NCBI GenBank assembly: GCA_040768665.1
Contig: JAXGMN010000031.1
Location: 98,203-162,202, forward strand
Source: JABWBD01 sp040768665
GTDB lineage: Bacteria; Planctomycetota; Planctomycetia; Pirellulales; Thermoguttaceae
DNA length: 64,000 nucleotides
Reading direction: 5' to 3'
Part shown: piece by piece, positions 1 through 8,943 of the stretch
Layout of the letters: each line of letters begins with the position of its first letter
Numbering within the stretch: position 1 is the first letter of the stretch
Notes under the pieces: model-generated
The model's database searches: none
What the model saw: only the letters and a program-made list of their open reading frames with translations
What the model was told of the DNA's origin: nothing
Position numbers and translations under genes: made by a program

Positions 1-638
1 GTACGGAGCTTCTCCTCACGGCGCCATGCCTCCTGGTAATAGGGGATTTCCCCAAGGTACTGCTTTCCCAGATCGCTGAGGGCGTGGCTTTCTTCCGCCC
101 TCTTGAGATGCTGTTCGGCGAGATCGAACTGCCCGACGACAAAAGCGGCTTGCCCGGCGAGGTCGTGAAGCACGCGGGGCTGGAACCGGCCACAGCGGAG
201 TTCGTGGTCGAGCAGGAGCTGAGCCATACGGAGGGATTGCTCGTACTGCTCGGTTTCGGCGAGCATCACCGCCACACCGGCGAGAAAATCGGCCAGGTCA
301 GTGTTTTCTTCCGGCTCTTCGACGCAGGCGAGCGTTGCCGCATCGATCAGTTGCTCCTCGAGGGCCTTGCCGTCTTCAACCAACGCGGCGTACTGCTCTT
401 TTAAACGCGATCGCCTCTCTTCGCTGCCAATCCGGAAGTCTCTATCGAGCCTCTGAAGCTCTCCGACGAGCGTCTGCCACTGGTGGAAGAGGCGGTCGAA
501 CTGCGCCCGCTCGGTGCTGCACGCGATGGCTTCCGGGACGGCGACTGCAGGGCCGCCCGGCGTTGCGGGACGGCAACCGGCGTCGAGCATTAGCGCGAGC
601 CCGAGAGCGCAACCGAGTGTCGTTGGCACGAATCTCAT
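1..638 (-). CDS. Lipoprotein with helical/TPR-like region, cut by the left window edge
   Basis: The frame is open to the window edge, so only about 212 N-terminal residues are seen. It begins with a signal peptide and a lipobox LDAGC (Cys22). The rest is charged and helical, with short segments resembling TPR helices. Its ATG overlaps the stop of the upstream P-type ATPase gene in an ATGA, so the two are probably translationally coupled. Inference: planctomycetes encode lipoproteins with a similar N-terminal region followed by a cyclophilin-type prolyl isomerase domain. That domain would lie outside the window, so function is left open. Confidence 0.6.
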   Translation of the reverse strand, partial: MRFVPTTLGCALGLALMLDAGCRPATPGGPAVAVPEAIACSTERAQFDRLFHQWQTLVGELQRLDRDFRIGSEERRSRLKEQYAALVEDGKALEEQLIDAATLACVEEPEENTDLADFLAGVAVMLAETEQYEQSLRMAQLLLDHELRCGRFQPRVLHDLAGQAAFVVGQFDLAEQHLKRAEESHALSDLGKQYLGEIPYYQEAWRREEKLR

Positions 639-2635
639 GGTTCCGATGCGATGGGAGCCGATTCCACTGCATCGTGCGACGCAGTTATGCTACCGGGCTG
701 CAGCTTGAGCTGCTCGAAACCCAGAAGCCTCGCACTGTTGAAGATTACCAGGGCGGCTCCCACGTTGTGCAGCAGCGCGCCCAACAGGGGACTGATCAGC
801 CCGATCGAGGCAAGCCAGACGAAGATCAGCGAACTGCCGGCGCCTAGCAGAATATTCTCGTGAATCGTTGTGCGGGTCCGGCGGGAAAGCCGAACGGCCA
901 GAGGCAAGCGGTTGAGATCGTGCGCCAGCAGGGCGACGTCTGCGCTCTTCAGCGCGATGTCCGACGCGCCGGCGCCCAGGGCAACGCCGACGTCGCCGCG
1001 GGCAAGCGCGAGGGCGTCGTTCACACCGTCGCCGACAACCATCACCACCCGGCCGGAATCGCTCTGGTTGGCGACTACCTCGAGCTTCTGCTCCGGCAGC
1101 ACTTCGGCAACGACGTCGCCGATCGCCAGATCGCGGCCGATCCGTTCGGCGACTTCTTGCCGGTCGCCGGTCAAAAGGATCGACCGCTGAAGCCCGAGCG
1201 AGCGGAGCATAGCGACCGCCTCTTTGGCATCCGGCCGCGGGCGGTCCGACAGAAGGAGGCAACCGACTGTCTCGGCTTCTCCGCCGGCGATGCGGCCGAG
1301 CCACACGATCGGGCCGGCATGCTCGGGGTTCTCGGGGAGCGGAATTCCCTCCTCGACCAGCCACTCGCGGCGGCCGAGGAGCCGAATCTCACCGTCGGCC
1401 GTGAAGCGAATACCTTTTCCTGCGATTTCTTCGATCTTCCTGCCGGCGTGATTCGGCTCCATTGCCAACCCGGCCGACTCGGCCGCCATTACGACAGCGC
1501 GCGAGGCGGGATGCCGAGAGCCTGCCGCACAATCGAGGGCTTGCGTCAACAGTTCCGCGGTGCTGTATCCGTTCATGGCAGCGGCCCGCGAAAGCTCCAG
1601 GCGGCCGAATGTAAGTGTGCCGGTCTTGTCAAAAATCACCGTATCGACATCCGCCATCGATTCGAGGAATCGGGCATTCTTGATGAGGATCCCCAGGCGG
1701 GAGGCGGCCGCCAGCGCGGCGACCATCGCGCTTGGGCCGGCGAGGACCAGGGCACCGGGACAGCCGACCACCAGCACTGCAATCGCCCGCGACAGATCGC
1801 GGCTGATGAAGAGCACCACGGCAGCGACCGTCAGGATGATCGGCACGTAGTAGCCGGCGTATTGCTCGATGAGTCGCATGACGGGTGTCTTGGATTGCTC
1901 GGCTTCGTGGAGCAATTCGACCACGCGGCCCAAGGCGGTCTGCGAACCGGTGCGCGTCACGCGGACGCGGAGCAGGCCGGTCAGATTGACGGAACCGGCG
2001 AAGACGGTGCCGCCGGGGGCGATTTCTTCGGGGGCCGACTCGCCGGTGATCGACGACTGGTCGACGGCGGAACTGCCGTCGAGCACCTCGCCGTCAGCCG
2101 CAATCACATCGCCGGGATGCAGCAGCATGACGTCGCCGGGGTTGAGAAGCTGCGGGTCGACGTCGCGCTGGCCGTCGGGAGTGACCACGGTGGCCCGCCG
2201 CGCCTGGAGCTTCCGCAGACCCTCGATGGCTGCTTGGGCTCCGAGCACGCTCCGCTCTTCGAGAAAATGGCCCAGGCTCATGATCACCGGGATCAGGGTA
2301 GCGGTGACGAAGTCTCCGGTCGCCATGGCGGCCAGGGTGGCCAGCGCAACCAGTTGCTCGCTGAAGGTGTTGGGATTGGCGGTGAACAGCCCGCGGATCG
2401 CAATCAGGAAGATGGGCAACGCCACAACCCAGGCGGCCAGGGCGATGATCAGTTCGGCGATGTTGGCCATCTGGGGCGGGCCGAACTGCCGTTGGAGGAG
2501 TCCGACGGCCAGCAGTCCGGCAGCGAGCATCGCCGATCCAAGTTGGATGGCGATCTTCGCGCGCTCCAGGACCGTCAGCGGGACGTCGAGCGAGCGATCG
2601 AGGCGGGCGGAGGCTGGCGCTGCGAAATTGCTCAT
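635..2635 (-). CDS. Heavy-metal-type P-type ATPase with CPG instead of CPC
   Basis: A 666-residue P1B-like ATPase that would move a cation across the inner membrane. The actuator TGES is at residues 197-200, the phosphorylated Asp336 lies in DKTGT, the HP dipeptide is near 375 and a GDGVNDA hinge motif follows near 560. There is no N-terminal metal-binding domain. The transmembrane metal motif reads GCPGALV (292-294 CPG), whereas family members normally have CPC, CPH, SPC or TPC, so cargo cannot be predicted. The start is ATG 2635: a longer frame exists, but this ATG overlaps the stop of the preceding SPFH gene (ATGA) and starts a normal N-terminus. It is distal in an operon of SPFH scaffold genes. 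Confidence 0.9.
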   Translation of the reverse strand: MSNFAAPASARLDRSLDVPLTVLERAKIAIQLGSAMLAAGLLAVGLLQRQFGPPQMANIAELIIALAAWVVALPIFLIAIRGLFTANPNTFSEQLVALATLAAMATGDFVTATLIPVIMSLGHFLEERSVLGAQAAIEGLRKLQARRATVVTPDGQRDVDPQLLNPGDVMLLHPGDVIAADGEVLDGSSAVDQSSITGESAPEEIAPGGTVFAGSVNLTGLLRVRVTRTGSQTALGRVVELLHEAEQSKTPVMRLIEQYAGYYVPIILTVAAVVLFISRDLSRAIAVLVVGCPGALVLAGPSAMVAALAAASRLGILIKNARFLESMADVDTVIFDKTGTLTFGRLELSRAAAMNGYSTAELLTQALDCAAGSRHPASRAVVMAAESAGLAMEPNHAGRKIEEIAGKGIRFTADGEIRLLGRREWLVEEGIPLPENPEHAGPIVWLGRIAGGEAETVGCLLLSDRPRPDAKEAVAMLRSLGLQRSILLTGDRQEVAERIGRDLAIGDVVAEVLPEQKLEVVANQSDSGRVVMVVGDGVNDALALARGDVGVALGAGASDIALKSADVALLAHDLNRLPLAVRLSRRTRTTIHENILLGAGSSLIFVWLASIGLISPLLGALLHNVGAALVIFNSARLLGFEQLKLQPGSITASHDAVESAPIASEP

Positions 2636-3636
2636 CGCCGGCCCTCCACGTCGGAGAGGATCACCCGGTCTTCCGGGGAAACGAAATCGAGTTTGCCGAC
2701 GCGATTCAGGACATACTCGACGGTTTCCAGGTAGATGCGGTTCCAAACCAGGGCCGAGTTCTGACGGTATTCGCTGTGGAGCTGCTCAAAGACGGAGAGT
2801 TCCGCGGACGCCTTTGCATGGAGCGTGTTCTCGTAGGCGGCGGCCTCCTGCACGAGGCGGTTCTTCTCCGCCTCGGCCTTGGGGATCTCCCGAGCGGCAA
2901 AGCCCTCCGCCTCCCGCTGATTGGTTTCCATGGCGATCTTCGCACTCTGCACGGCGCGGAAATCGGTAATCACGTGGCGCGGCGGATGGATCTCTTTGAA
3001 CTCGAGGGCCGAGATGGTCATGCCGCAATCGAGGCCGTCGAGCCGCTGTTGGGCCTGTTTCCAGACGGTCTCGGCAAGGCTGACCGACGGCTGCGACTGC
3101 GCCTTGTTCTCCTGCTGCAGTCGCAAAACGTCGTTCGCGCTCCATCCGGCGATGGCGTGGGTCAGGGCCGCCAGAACGGTGTCGCGGAGGATCGCCTCCG
3201 GGTCCGCGGTTCCCAGGCGAAAGCGGACCGGCTCGGAGATCTTGTACTTCACCACGACCTTGGCCTGGATGACGTTCTGATCGCCGGTCAGGCAGTAGCC
3301 TTCCAGGATCGGGTCGATGGTGCTCAAAGCCTCGGTGTTTTCGATCCCTTTCCAAACGTCATCGATGACCACCTCGCCTTCTTGCTTGGCGGGTACCTCG
3401 ATGACTTCGTCGATGGGATACGGCATCGCCAGCATCAGCCCCGGCTCTTTGACCCGGGCGGCTGGATTCGCTCCCTGGAGTCGGCCGAGCCGCAGCAGCA
3501 GGCCGACCTGGTCGGGGCCAACTTCTTGAATCCCCGAGAAGCAAAAGAGAACCAACAGGCCGACAACGACCCAGCGAAACATCCTCAGTCCGGCTTCCAA
3601 GCCCTGGAACACGGCGGGCGGACGCTTTTGGCCCAT
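2632..3636 (-). CDS. SPFH/Band-7 membrane protein, HflK/HflC-like (copy 3)
   Basis: 334 residues. One N-terminal membrane segment (about 20-40, rich in V/L/F) is followed by an SPFH domain and a charged helical region (about 210-290) typical of HflK/HflC. In Escherichia coli, HflK and HflC form a cage around the FtsH protease; other SPFH proteins scaffold membrane complexes. The gene follows the HflC-like gene after 2 bp and its stop overlaps the ATPase start. A plausible role is to organise the ATPase or a protease in the membrane (inference). No ftsH is seen in the window. Confidence 0.85.
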   Translation of the reverse strand: MGQKRPPAVFQGLEAGLRMFRWVVVGLLVLFCFSGIQEVGPDQVGLLLRLGRLQGANPAARVKEPGLMLAMPYPIDEVIEVPAKQEGEVVIDDVWKGIENTEALSTIDPILEGYCLTGDQNVIQAKVVVKYKISEPVRFRLGTADPEAILRDTVLAALTHAIAGWSANDVLRLQQENKAQSQPSVSLAETVWKQAQQRLDGLDCGMTISALEFKEIHPPRHVITDFRAVQSAKIAMETNQREAEGFAAREIPKAEAEKNRLVQEAAAYENTLHAKASAELSVFEQLHSEYRQNSALVWNRIYLETVEYVLNRVGKLDFVSPEDRVILSDVEGRR

Positions 3637-3638
3637 GG

Positions 3639-4658
3639 CTAGCCTTCCCTTTCGTTGCGGGGAGGGGAGGTTGTCAGGTTCGGCAGAGTGCCCTGGCCCG
3701 GCCGCTGTTCGGCCGATTTGGGCGGAGCCGACAGGACGTCGAAGAAGCCCTGGTCGGTGCGGAGGATCAGCGTTGCCTTTTCGCCCAGGGTCCGTTTGAC
3801 CGCCTGGAGGGATCGCCAGAACCGGTAGAACTCCGGGTCGAGGTTATGGGCGCGGGCGTAGATCTCCGCGGCCTCTTTTTCGGCACGACCGACGATCCTG
3901 CCCGCTTCCTCGCGGCCTTCGCGGCGTATCTCTTCCGCTTTGACCAGGGCCTCGTCGCGGATCCGTTGGGCCTCCTTCTCGCCTTCCGCCCGCAATCGGC
4001 CGGCCTCCGCCTGCCGTTCGGCGCGCATTTGTTCCAGGACCGTGGCGATGTTTTCTTCCGGGTAAGCGATCCGCTTGATGCCGACCTGCTCCACCGCGAT
4101 CCCGAACCGCTGGAGAGCCGGTTTGCGAAGATCGTCGAGCACCGCTTGCTCGATCTCGGCGGTCTTGATGTCTTCGGGGCTGGTCGAGACCAGGGAAACC
4201 AGGTCGTAGCGGCCGAGTTGAAAGTTCTTGCTTGCTGCGGCCATGCCGTCGAGCTTCCGCTCGGCGGCCTCGGGCGTGCCGAGCGACTGGAGGAACAGGA
4301 GCGGCTCATCGACTCGCCAGACGACGTACGTCAGCAGGATCACGTTTTTCTGGTCCCGCGTGAGCGTCGCCGTGTAGGGAGTGTTGTAGAGCTGGTGGCG
4401 GGCGTCGATCGGGTGTACTTGTTCGACCGGCCAGGGCCATTTCCAGCCGGGCCCCGCCTGGCGGACCGCGCGGACCGGATCGCCGAAACGCGTCACCACG
4501 GCATGGGTTCCTTCCGTCACCTGGAAGTACATGCTGTAGGCGACCAGCAAGCCGACGATGGCGGCTGCCAGCACAATTCGGAAAAGAACCGCCGCGGCGG
4601 CGACTCGCGAACGTTGTGCTTGCCGATCGGGGGAGTTCGCAGTGCTGCTCTCGGTCAT
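3639..4658 (-). CDS. SPFH/Band-7 membrane protein, HflC-like (copy 2)
   Basis: 339 residues. A membrane helix at about 25-45 is followed by the classic HflC opening (VTEGTHAVVTRFGDPV) and an SPFH domain. A long Ala/Glu/Arg-rich coiled coil (about 205-265) then ends in the conserved DPEFYRFWRSLQAVKRTL region, which is the best HflC signature among the three paralogues. It overlaps the upstream HflK-like gene by 4 bp (ATGA) and is 2 bp from the next SPFH gene. Tight coupling suggests the three paralogues are made in fixed ratio for one hetero-oligomer (inference). Confidence 0.88.
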   Translation of the reverse strand: MTESSTANSPDRQAQRSRVAAAAVLFRIVLAAAIVGLLVAYSMYFQVTEGTHAVVTRFGDPVRAVRQAGPGWKWPWPVEQVHPIDARHQLYNTPYTATLTRDQKNVILLTYVVWRVDEPLLFLQSLGTPEAAERKLDGMAAASKNFQLGRYDLVSLVSTSPEDIKTAEIEQAVLDDLRKPALQRFGIAVEQVGIKRIAYPEENIATVLEQMRAERQAEAGRLRAEGEKEAQRIRDEALVKAEEIRREGREEAGRIVGRAEKEAAEIYARAHNLDPEFYRFWRSLQAVKRTLGEKATLILRTDQGFFDVLSAPPKSAEQRPGQGTLPNLTTSPPRNEREG

Positions 4659-6565
4659 CTTGGATTCGCTCCCGCATTGAGTGCGGCCGGATCTTCCAGA
4701 TTGATCTCAGCCCGTTGGTCGAGAAGAACGCCGCCGTGTCCCTGGCTGAACACTTTGTCCACCACGACGAATCGCTTGTTTTCGAGCACCTCTTCGAGGA
4801 TCTCGAACCATAGCCGCAATTTCAGGGCGGCCGGTGCCACGGCATAGGCCTGGCCCAGGGCAAGGAATTGCGACGCTTCCTCCAGTGCCTCGCCAACCCG
4901 CCGCGCGGCCTGGACCTTGGCTTCCGCCACTGCGGTCGTGCTTTCGCGCTGGGCATGCTGGATCTTGGCAAACTGTTCGCCGGTGGCCTCAATCGTCTCC
5001 CGGTCGGCGTCGATGCGGGCACTGATGACGTCGAGATAATCCGCTCCCGCTTCGACCGGCGGGTGGAGCCCCATGAGGGCGACCTCGACGACGTCGATTC
5101 CCAGCCGGTTTGCCGTGGCGTACTCCTGCAGCGATTCCTTCAGGCGCCGAGCCACTTCCGCTCGGTTCGCCGAAAAGACTTCGGCCAGCGTGGCAGTGCG
5201 CGTCTGCTCCATCAACGCTCGGTAGGCGTAGGCTTCCAGCGCGACGTCCGGGTTGGCCGAATGGTAGACATAGTCGAGAAAACCTTCTTTGTCTTCACGG
5301 ATTTTGTAGTAGACCACGGAATCGATGGCCAGCAGTTCCGAGCCGCCTCCGAGCACGAGGGCAAACTCTTCTCTTGCATGCTCTTTTGTCCAGAGCAGCG
5401 CCGCCTGCCTCCCCGGCTTGCTGATGAAGCCGATCGGCTTGAGCGAGACTTGTTTGACCGGGTACTGCCGCAAGCGGCCGAGCGGCCAGGGAAGTTTCCA
5501 ATGCAGTCCGGGCGAGAGGGGGGCGCTTTGGACGCGACCGAAATGCTCCCGCACGCCGAGACAATCGACTTCGACGACCGCGAGGCTGGTCAGCCCCCAC
5601 AGCAACAGGGCGACCAGCAAGGCGGCAGGCATCACGGCTCCACGGACGAAGCGGATCGCCCAGGACGAACGGAAGTTGACTCCCAGGCGGCGTTCCACCG
5701 CTTCGAAAAAGCTCGCGGCCGGATTGCCGCGAGACACCACCAGTTCCCGAAGGACGAGCCGCAACGGCGGCAATGCAAGCGGGTTTTCGCCAGGACGCAA
5801 CCAGTGCAGTAGATAACGAACGAATTGCTCCACCGCCAAAACAAGGACCCACACCAGCAAGACGCCCCCGACCCACGACTGCAGCCGCGGCCAGAAGGCC
5901 GCCGCCAAGACGGCGGCAGCGACGGCGATCGTCGCCCAGTGCAATTCGCGAAGCGCCAGTCGAAGCGAACTGGATTGGACGCCGGCCGGCGAGGCCGCCT
6001 CGCCGTACGATTTCGTCAGCGCCAGCCAGATACAGGAGACGGCCAGCGACGCGATCCCCAAGGCTGTAGTCTGTGCGGTCGACGCCTCGAGTTCTCGGAA
6101 GACGGCGCCGCCGACCAGAAGGTAGCCGCCCAGCAGGCCGATCAAGGCGGTGGGCGAGAGGGCAAGCAACAGGTAGTGAAGCTTTCGGGCGTGTTCCAGA
6201 TCCCCAAAAGCGATATCGTAGTGGTCGTAGTCCTCTTCGATTTCCTCGCCCGACCACACCGGCGCGTGAGCCGCGCGTTGCGAATGGTTGATGCTTGCCG
6301 CGGAGGCTTGTTCTGTCTCGGCAATCCGTCTGTCAAGCCGCTCTCGATGCCAGGCAACCCAAACGGCGACCGCCACCATCGCCATTTCCAGCGAGAGGGC
6401 TTCCAGGGAAACCAGCCCGGCATAGATGCCGTAGCCTCCGGCGACGAGCGCGCCACCGGTGGCCAGCACGGCGGAAGTGACAAGGAGACTGCCGCCACGC
6501 TTTGTTTCGGCATGGACATCGGCTTCGCGATGGGAGAGTGTCTCAGCAGTCTGTGGTTCAAGCAT
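4655..6565 (-). CDS. SPFH/Band-7 protein with polytopic N-terminus, HflK-like (copy 1)
   Basis: 636 residues from ATG 6565; a TTG at 6574 would add three residues. The first half carries several membrane segments (pairs near 25-70, 130-200 and 215-255, and one near 310), which ordinary single-pass HflK lacks. The second half has the HflK-like SPFH domain starting near VVEVDCLGVREHFG, followed by a coiled coil. It is the largest SPFH member of the operon and is coupled by ATGA to the HflC-like gene. Similar polytopic 'protease modulator HflK' proteins occur in planctomycetes; function is inferred only from the domain. Confidence 0.82.
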   Translation of the reverse strand: MLEPQTAETLSHREADVHAETKRGGSLLVTSAVLATGGALVAGGYGIYAGLVSLEALSLEMAMVAVAVWVAWHRERLDRRIAETEQASAASINHSQRAAHAPVWSGEEIEEDYDHYDIAFGDLEHARKLHYLLLALSPTALIGLLGGYLLVGGAVFRELEASTAQTTALGIASLAVSCIWLALTKSYGEAASPAGVQSSSLRLALRELHWATIAVAAAVLAAAFWPRLQSWVGGVLLVWVLVLAVEQFVRYLLHWLRPGENPLALPPLRLVLRELVVSRGNPAASFFEAVERRLGVNFRSSWAIRFVRGAVMPAALLVALLLWGLTSLAVVEVDCLGVREHFGRVQSAPLSPGLHWKLPWPLGRLRQYPVKQVSLKPIGFISKPGRQAALLWTKEHAREEFALVLGGGSELLAIDSVVYYKIREDKEGFLDYVYHSANPDVALEAYAYRALMEQTRTATLAEVFSANRAEVARRLKESLQEYATANRLGIDVVEVALMGLHPPVEAGADYLDVISARIDADRETIEATGEQFAKIQHAQRESTTAVAEAKVQAARRVGEALEEASQFLALGQAYAVAPAALKLRLWFEILEEVLENKRFVVVDKVFSQGHGGVLLDQRAEINLEDPAALNAGANPR

Positions 6566-6586
6566 GGCACTCAACCGGAGAAGAAG

Positions 6587-7300
6587 TCATGCGGCACGCG
6601 CATCGCGCTTCGCAAAGAGAAGGGGAAACACGATGTCGCTGGTGCAGCAGGGAACCCAAACGGCGAGGAAGAGGAACACCAGAACCATGGCGATCACCTC
6701 GGCGGTGAGATCGCCGGTGATGGCCATCGTCATGTGGAACAGCGAAGCCCACGTGCTCAGCAGGACGTGGCCTGCATGGGGCAGCCTGGTGTTGGGCCAG
6801 AGGCATGCGAACCCGATGCCAAGAAAAGCCATCGGGTTGACCAGCCACCACTTCTCCACAAAGCCGAGATGGATGCCGCGGTTCGGCAGGCCGAGCAGGG
6901 TTTCGCCAACGTAGGGAATCAGGCAGTCGCTCAACGTAGCGATGCCGATCGAACCAAAATAGCCAATGGCGATCGTTGACCAGACGCCTCGACTGGCATG
7001 AAGGCGGTACATGCTGGTGGTGACCAGAGCACTCAGCAACACGTGGAGCGGGTGGAGGCTCCAGAAAAGGGGCGTCGACAGCCGAGCCAGGGATTCCGTC
7101 GACGCAAGCGCTAACATCACGGCAATCCCGGTCAGCGCGCCGACGCCCGTGAAGGGTGCGTGTGCCTTGAGTTCCAGTCCGATCGTCGGTAGGGGGCCCA
7201 TCGTTTCGATGGCCGCGGTCGCCCCGGACGAGACGGCGGAGCCGGCATCGTCTCGGGGCGGCTCGCGACCGGAGAGGTCTTCGGGATGTTTCACCGACAT
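6587..7300 (-). CDS. Polytopic membrane protein of unknown function
   Basis: 237 residues from ATG 7300; a GTG at 7309 is possible, with a GAGTAGGA stretch upstream of both. The N-terminal 35 residues are hydrophilic. Five or six membrane segments follow, with conserved-looking polar loops (TLSDCLIPYVGE, HMTMAITGD) and a Cys pair in WVPCCTSDIV that could bind metal. I do not recognise the family. It lies between the NifX-like gene (60 bp) and the HflK-like gene (21 bp) on the same strand, so it is probably the permease-like or anchoring partner of this operon. Confidence 0.7.
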   Translation of the reverse strand: MSVKHPEDLSGREPPRDDAGSAVSSGATAAIETMGPLPTIGLELKAHAPFTGVGALTGIAVMLALASTESLARLSTPLFWSLHPLHVLLSALVTTSMYRLHASRGVWSTIAIGYFGSIGIATLSDCLIPYVGETLLGLPNRGIHLGFVEKWWLVNPMAFLGIGFACLWPNTRLPHAGHVLLSTWASLFHMTMAITGDLTAEVIAMVLVFLFLAVWVPCCTSDIVFPLLFAKRDARAA

Positions 7301-7360
7301 GTTTACCACTGGTTCCTACTCGTGATTGCAGCAGAGGGTAGTGCCCGGCAATGGAGCCGT

Positions 7361-8113
7361 TCACTCCTCCTTCTTCATTCGAGCGAGTTGCTCTTGAATT
7401 TCATGGAGCTGCGCAGCCAGCGCGTCGGCTTGCTGGTTCAATGCCTGAACATCGACCGGGTTCGGCGACAGGTCTGCCGACGGTGTGGAAGGGGAGGCAG
7501 GATCTTGTGCGCCTGGGTCCGGCCCGGCAGCAGCCATACCGCGGCTGAATCCCCACCCCTGGCGTCCGCCGCCTCGTCCCATGCCACCGCCTCGCCCGCG
7601 TCCCATTCCTCCGCCTCCCCCTCGACCCATTCCGGCCCCACGACCACGTCCCATACCGCGGCCCATGTCCGCTCCCATGCCAAACCCCGTACCTGATCCG
7701 GTACCGCCGGCAGGCGGAAGCGTTTCTTCGGGTGAAGGTGAAGGCGCCGGCGAGGCGCCGAAATGACTGGCGACATTCGGCCCACCGGACTCGGGGATGC
7801 GACCTGCTTTGAACTGCTCGACCGCCTCGCGGACGGTTCCCTGGCAGCCGGTAATCACGGCAATGGCTGCCGCTGAGAGCGTCTGGTAAGCGTTCGGACC
7901 GCAGTTGCCGGTCAGGACAGCCTGAACGCCCTTTTCGGCCAGAGCCTGGGCCGATTTGATGCCGGCCGCGGCCAAGAGGGTGTCGCTCTCGTTTTGCGCG
8001 GCGTCAATCGTCATGTTCTCGATATCGACGATGACGAAATACGGGCAACGCCCGAATCGTGGATCGACCGTTGCGTCCAGCGAGGGTTCCGTCGCGGTGA
8101 CTGCGACTTTCAT
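7361..8113 (-). CDS. NifX/MTH1175-like protein with Gly-Arg-Met-rich linker and C-terminal coil
   Basis: 250 residues. Residues 1-120 form a dinitrogenase-cofactor (NifB/NifX) domain: opening MKVAVTATE, PRFGRCPYF, a GNCGPNA loop and a TVREAVEQFKAG helix. This family includes the Desulfovibrio orange protein (ORP) that binds a Mo/Cu cluster. A low-complexity linker (about 145-190) repeats GMGRGRG units as in DUF5320 proteins. A C-terminal Gln/Leu coil (about 220-250) resembles the coil ending the DUF5320 neighbour. A strong ribosome site (AAGGAAGGG) precedes the ATG. It reads as a NifX-DUF5320 fusion in the operon driven from about 8,934. Confidence 0.85.
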   Translation of the reverse strand: MKVAVTATEPSLDATVDPRFGRCPYFVIVDIENMTIDAAQNESDTLLAAAGIKSAQALAEKGVQAVLTGNCGPNAYQTLSAAAIAVITGCQGTVREAVEQFKAGRIPESGGPNVASHFGASPAPSPSPEETLPPAGGTGSGTGFGMGADMGRGMGRGRGAGMGRGGGGGMGRGRGGGMGRGGGRQGWGFSRGMAAAGPDPGAQDPASPSTPSADLSPNPVDVQALNQQADALAAQLHEIQEQLARMKKEE

Positions 8114-8181
8114 AGGGCCCTTCCTTTCTTTGCCTCACCATATTCTGGGAACAGGGCCGCGTACGCTGCGCCGCGGCGGGA

Positions 8182-8550
8182 TCACTGTTGTTCCGGAGCG
8201 AGTTCGGCGATCCGCTGCTTGATCTGCTCCAACGTTTGGGCCAACTCCTGTGCTTGCTGGTTAAGCAGGCTAAGTTCTTGCTCTCGGGTCGCGGCAGGCG
8301 GGGCGCTAGCGATAGGGGCTCCCCAACCGAAGCCGGGCCAACCCCAGCCTGCGCGCTGCCATCCGGTCAGCCCCGTGGCATAGAAGCGGTTGCGCCGGCC
8401 ATGTCCGCCGCCGCCCCGGCCCCAACCCCAAAAGCCCCGCCCGGGTGCGAAATTGGCAAATCCGGGTGCCGCATAGCCGCCGCAGAAACCCGCGCCACGG
8501 CCGGTCATCGGCCCAAGTCCCATCGGTCCTGTTCTGTCTCCACCTGGCAT
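8182..8550 (-). CDS. DUF5320 Gly/aromatic-rich protein
   Basis: 122 residues. It starts MPGGDRTGPMGLGPMTGRG, the DUF5320 signature, followed by a CGG turn, a Gly/Trp/Phe-rich middle (about 25-75) and a leucine/glutamine coiled coil (about 85-118). The chosen ATG has an excellent AAAAGGAG ribosome site, although the frame is open further upstream. DUF5320 proteins are small and usually sit beside NifX-like and MinD-like genes in anaerobes; their biochemistry is unknown. It may interact through its coil with the similar coil of the neighbouring NifX fusion (inference). Confidence 0.85.
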   Translation of the reverse strand: MPGGDRTGPMGLGPMTGRGAGFCGGYAAPGFANFAPGRGFWGWGRGGGGHGRRNRFYATGLTGWQRAGWGWPGFGWGAPIASAPPAATREQELSLLNQQAQELAQTLEQIKQRIAELAPEQQ

Positions 8551-8679
8551 TGTTGTTCTCCTTTTGAGAAGTGTGAGTAGTAGAATCTCCAACCGCGAAG
8601 AACGCGGCCTGATTGTTCGTAAATGTTTCCGCGGGACCACAACCGGGTTGGTATTCGCCGATCGCCATGCTCAGGCGAA

Positions 8680-8892
8680 TCATTTGCGCCTTCTGGATAG
8701 AAAACGATTGACGAGTGCATCGACGGCCCTGACGGCCAGGTTTTCCCACGGGATGCCGACGCCGACGTTTCGACCGGTTGTCGACCGCCTGTTCACGGTG
8801 CGATCGCCTGTGCGACCCCGGAGGCATGGTCCCATCCCTCGCCCTGTGTCAGGCCCCAATCCCTGCGGCCCCGTTCCATCTCGAAACGGCAT
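8680..8892 (-). CDS. Short DUF5320-like protein, first gene of the operon
   Basis: 70 residues. It carries the DUF5320 head (MPFRDGTGPQGLGPDTGRG, then a Cys) but lacks the Gly/Trp middle and the long coil of the next gene. It ends in a basic helix FLSRRRK. A GCGAGGT ribosome site lies 6 nt before the ATG. It is the first gene behind the sigma-54 promoter at 8,944-8,962, with a leader of about 42 nt. Duplicated DUF5320 genes of unequal length are common in anaerobe clusters. Confidence 0.78.
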   Translation of the reverse strand: MPFRDGTGPQGLGPDTGRGMGPCLRGRTGDRTVNRRSTTGRNVGVGIPWENLAVRAVDALVNRFLSRRRK

Positions 8893-8943
8893 GGCTGACC
8901 TCGCTGGTTAGTCAGTTCTCTTGTCCTGTCGGCTTCGATGCTT

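Noticed and set aside
860..2734. Long plus-strand frame (624 codons) opposite the P-type ATPase
   Set aside because: It mirrors a high-GC gene with all P-type motifs on the other strand; its product is Arg/Asp/His-rich with no fold or ribosome site.
2632..6565. Calling the SPFH genes true hflK/hflC
   Set aside because: Three paralogues, one with a polytopic start, and no ftsH or hflX nearby; only family level is justified.
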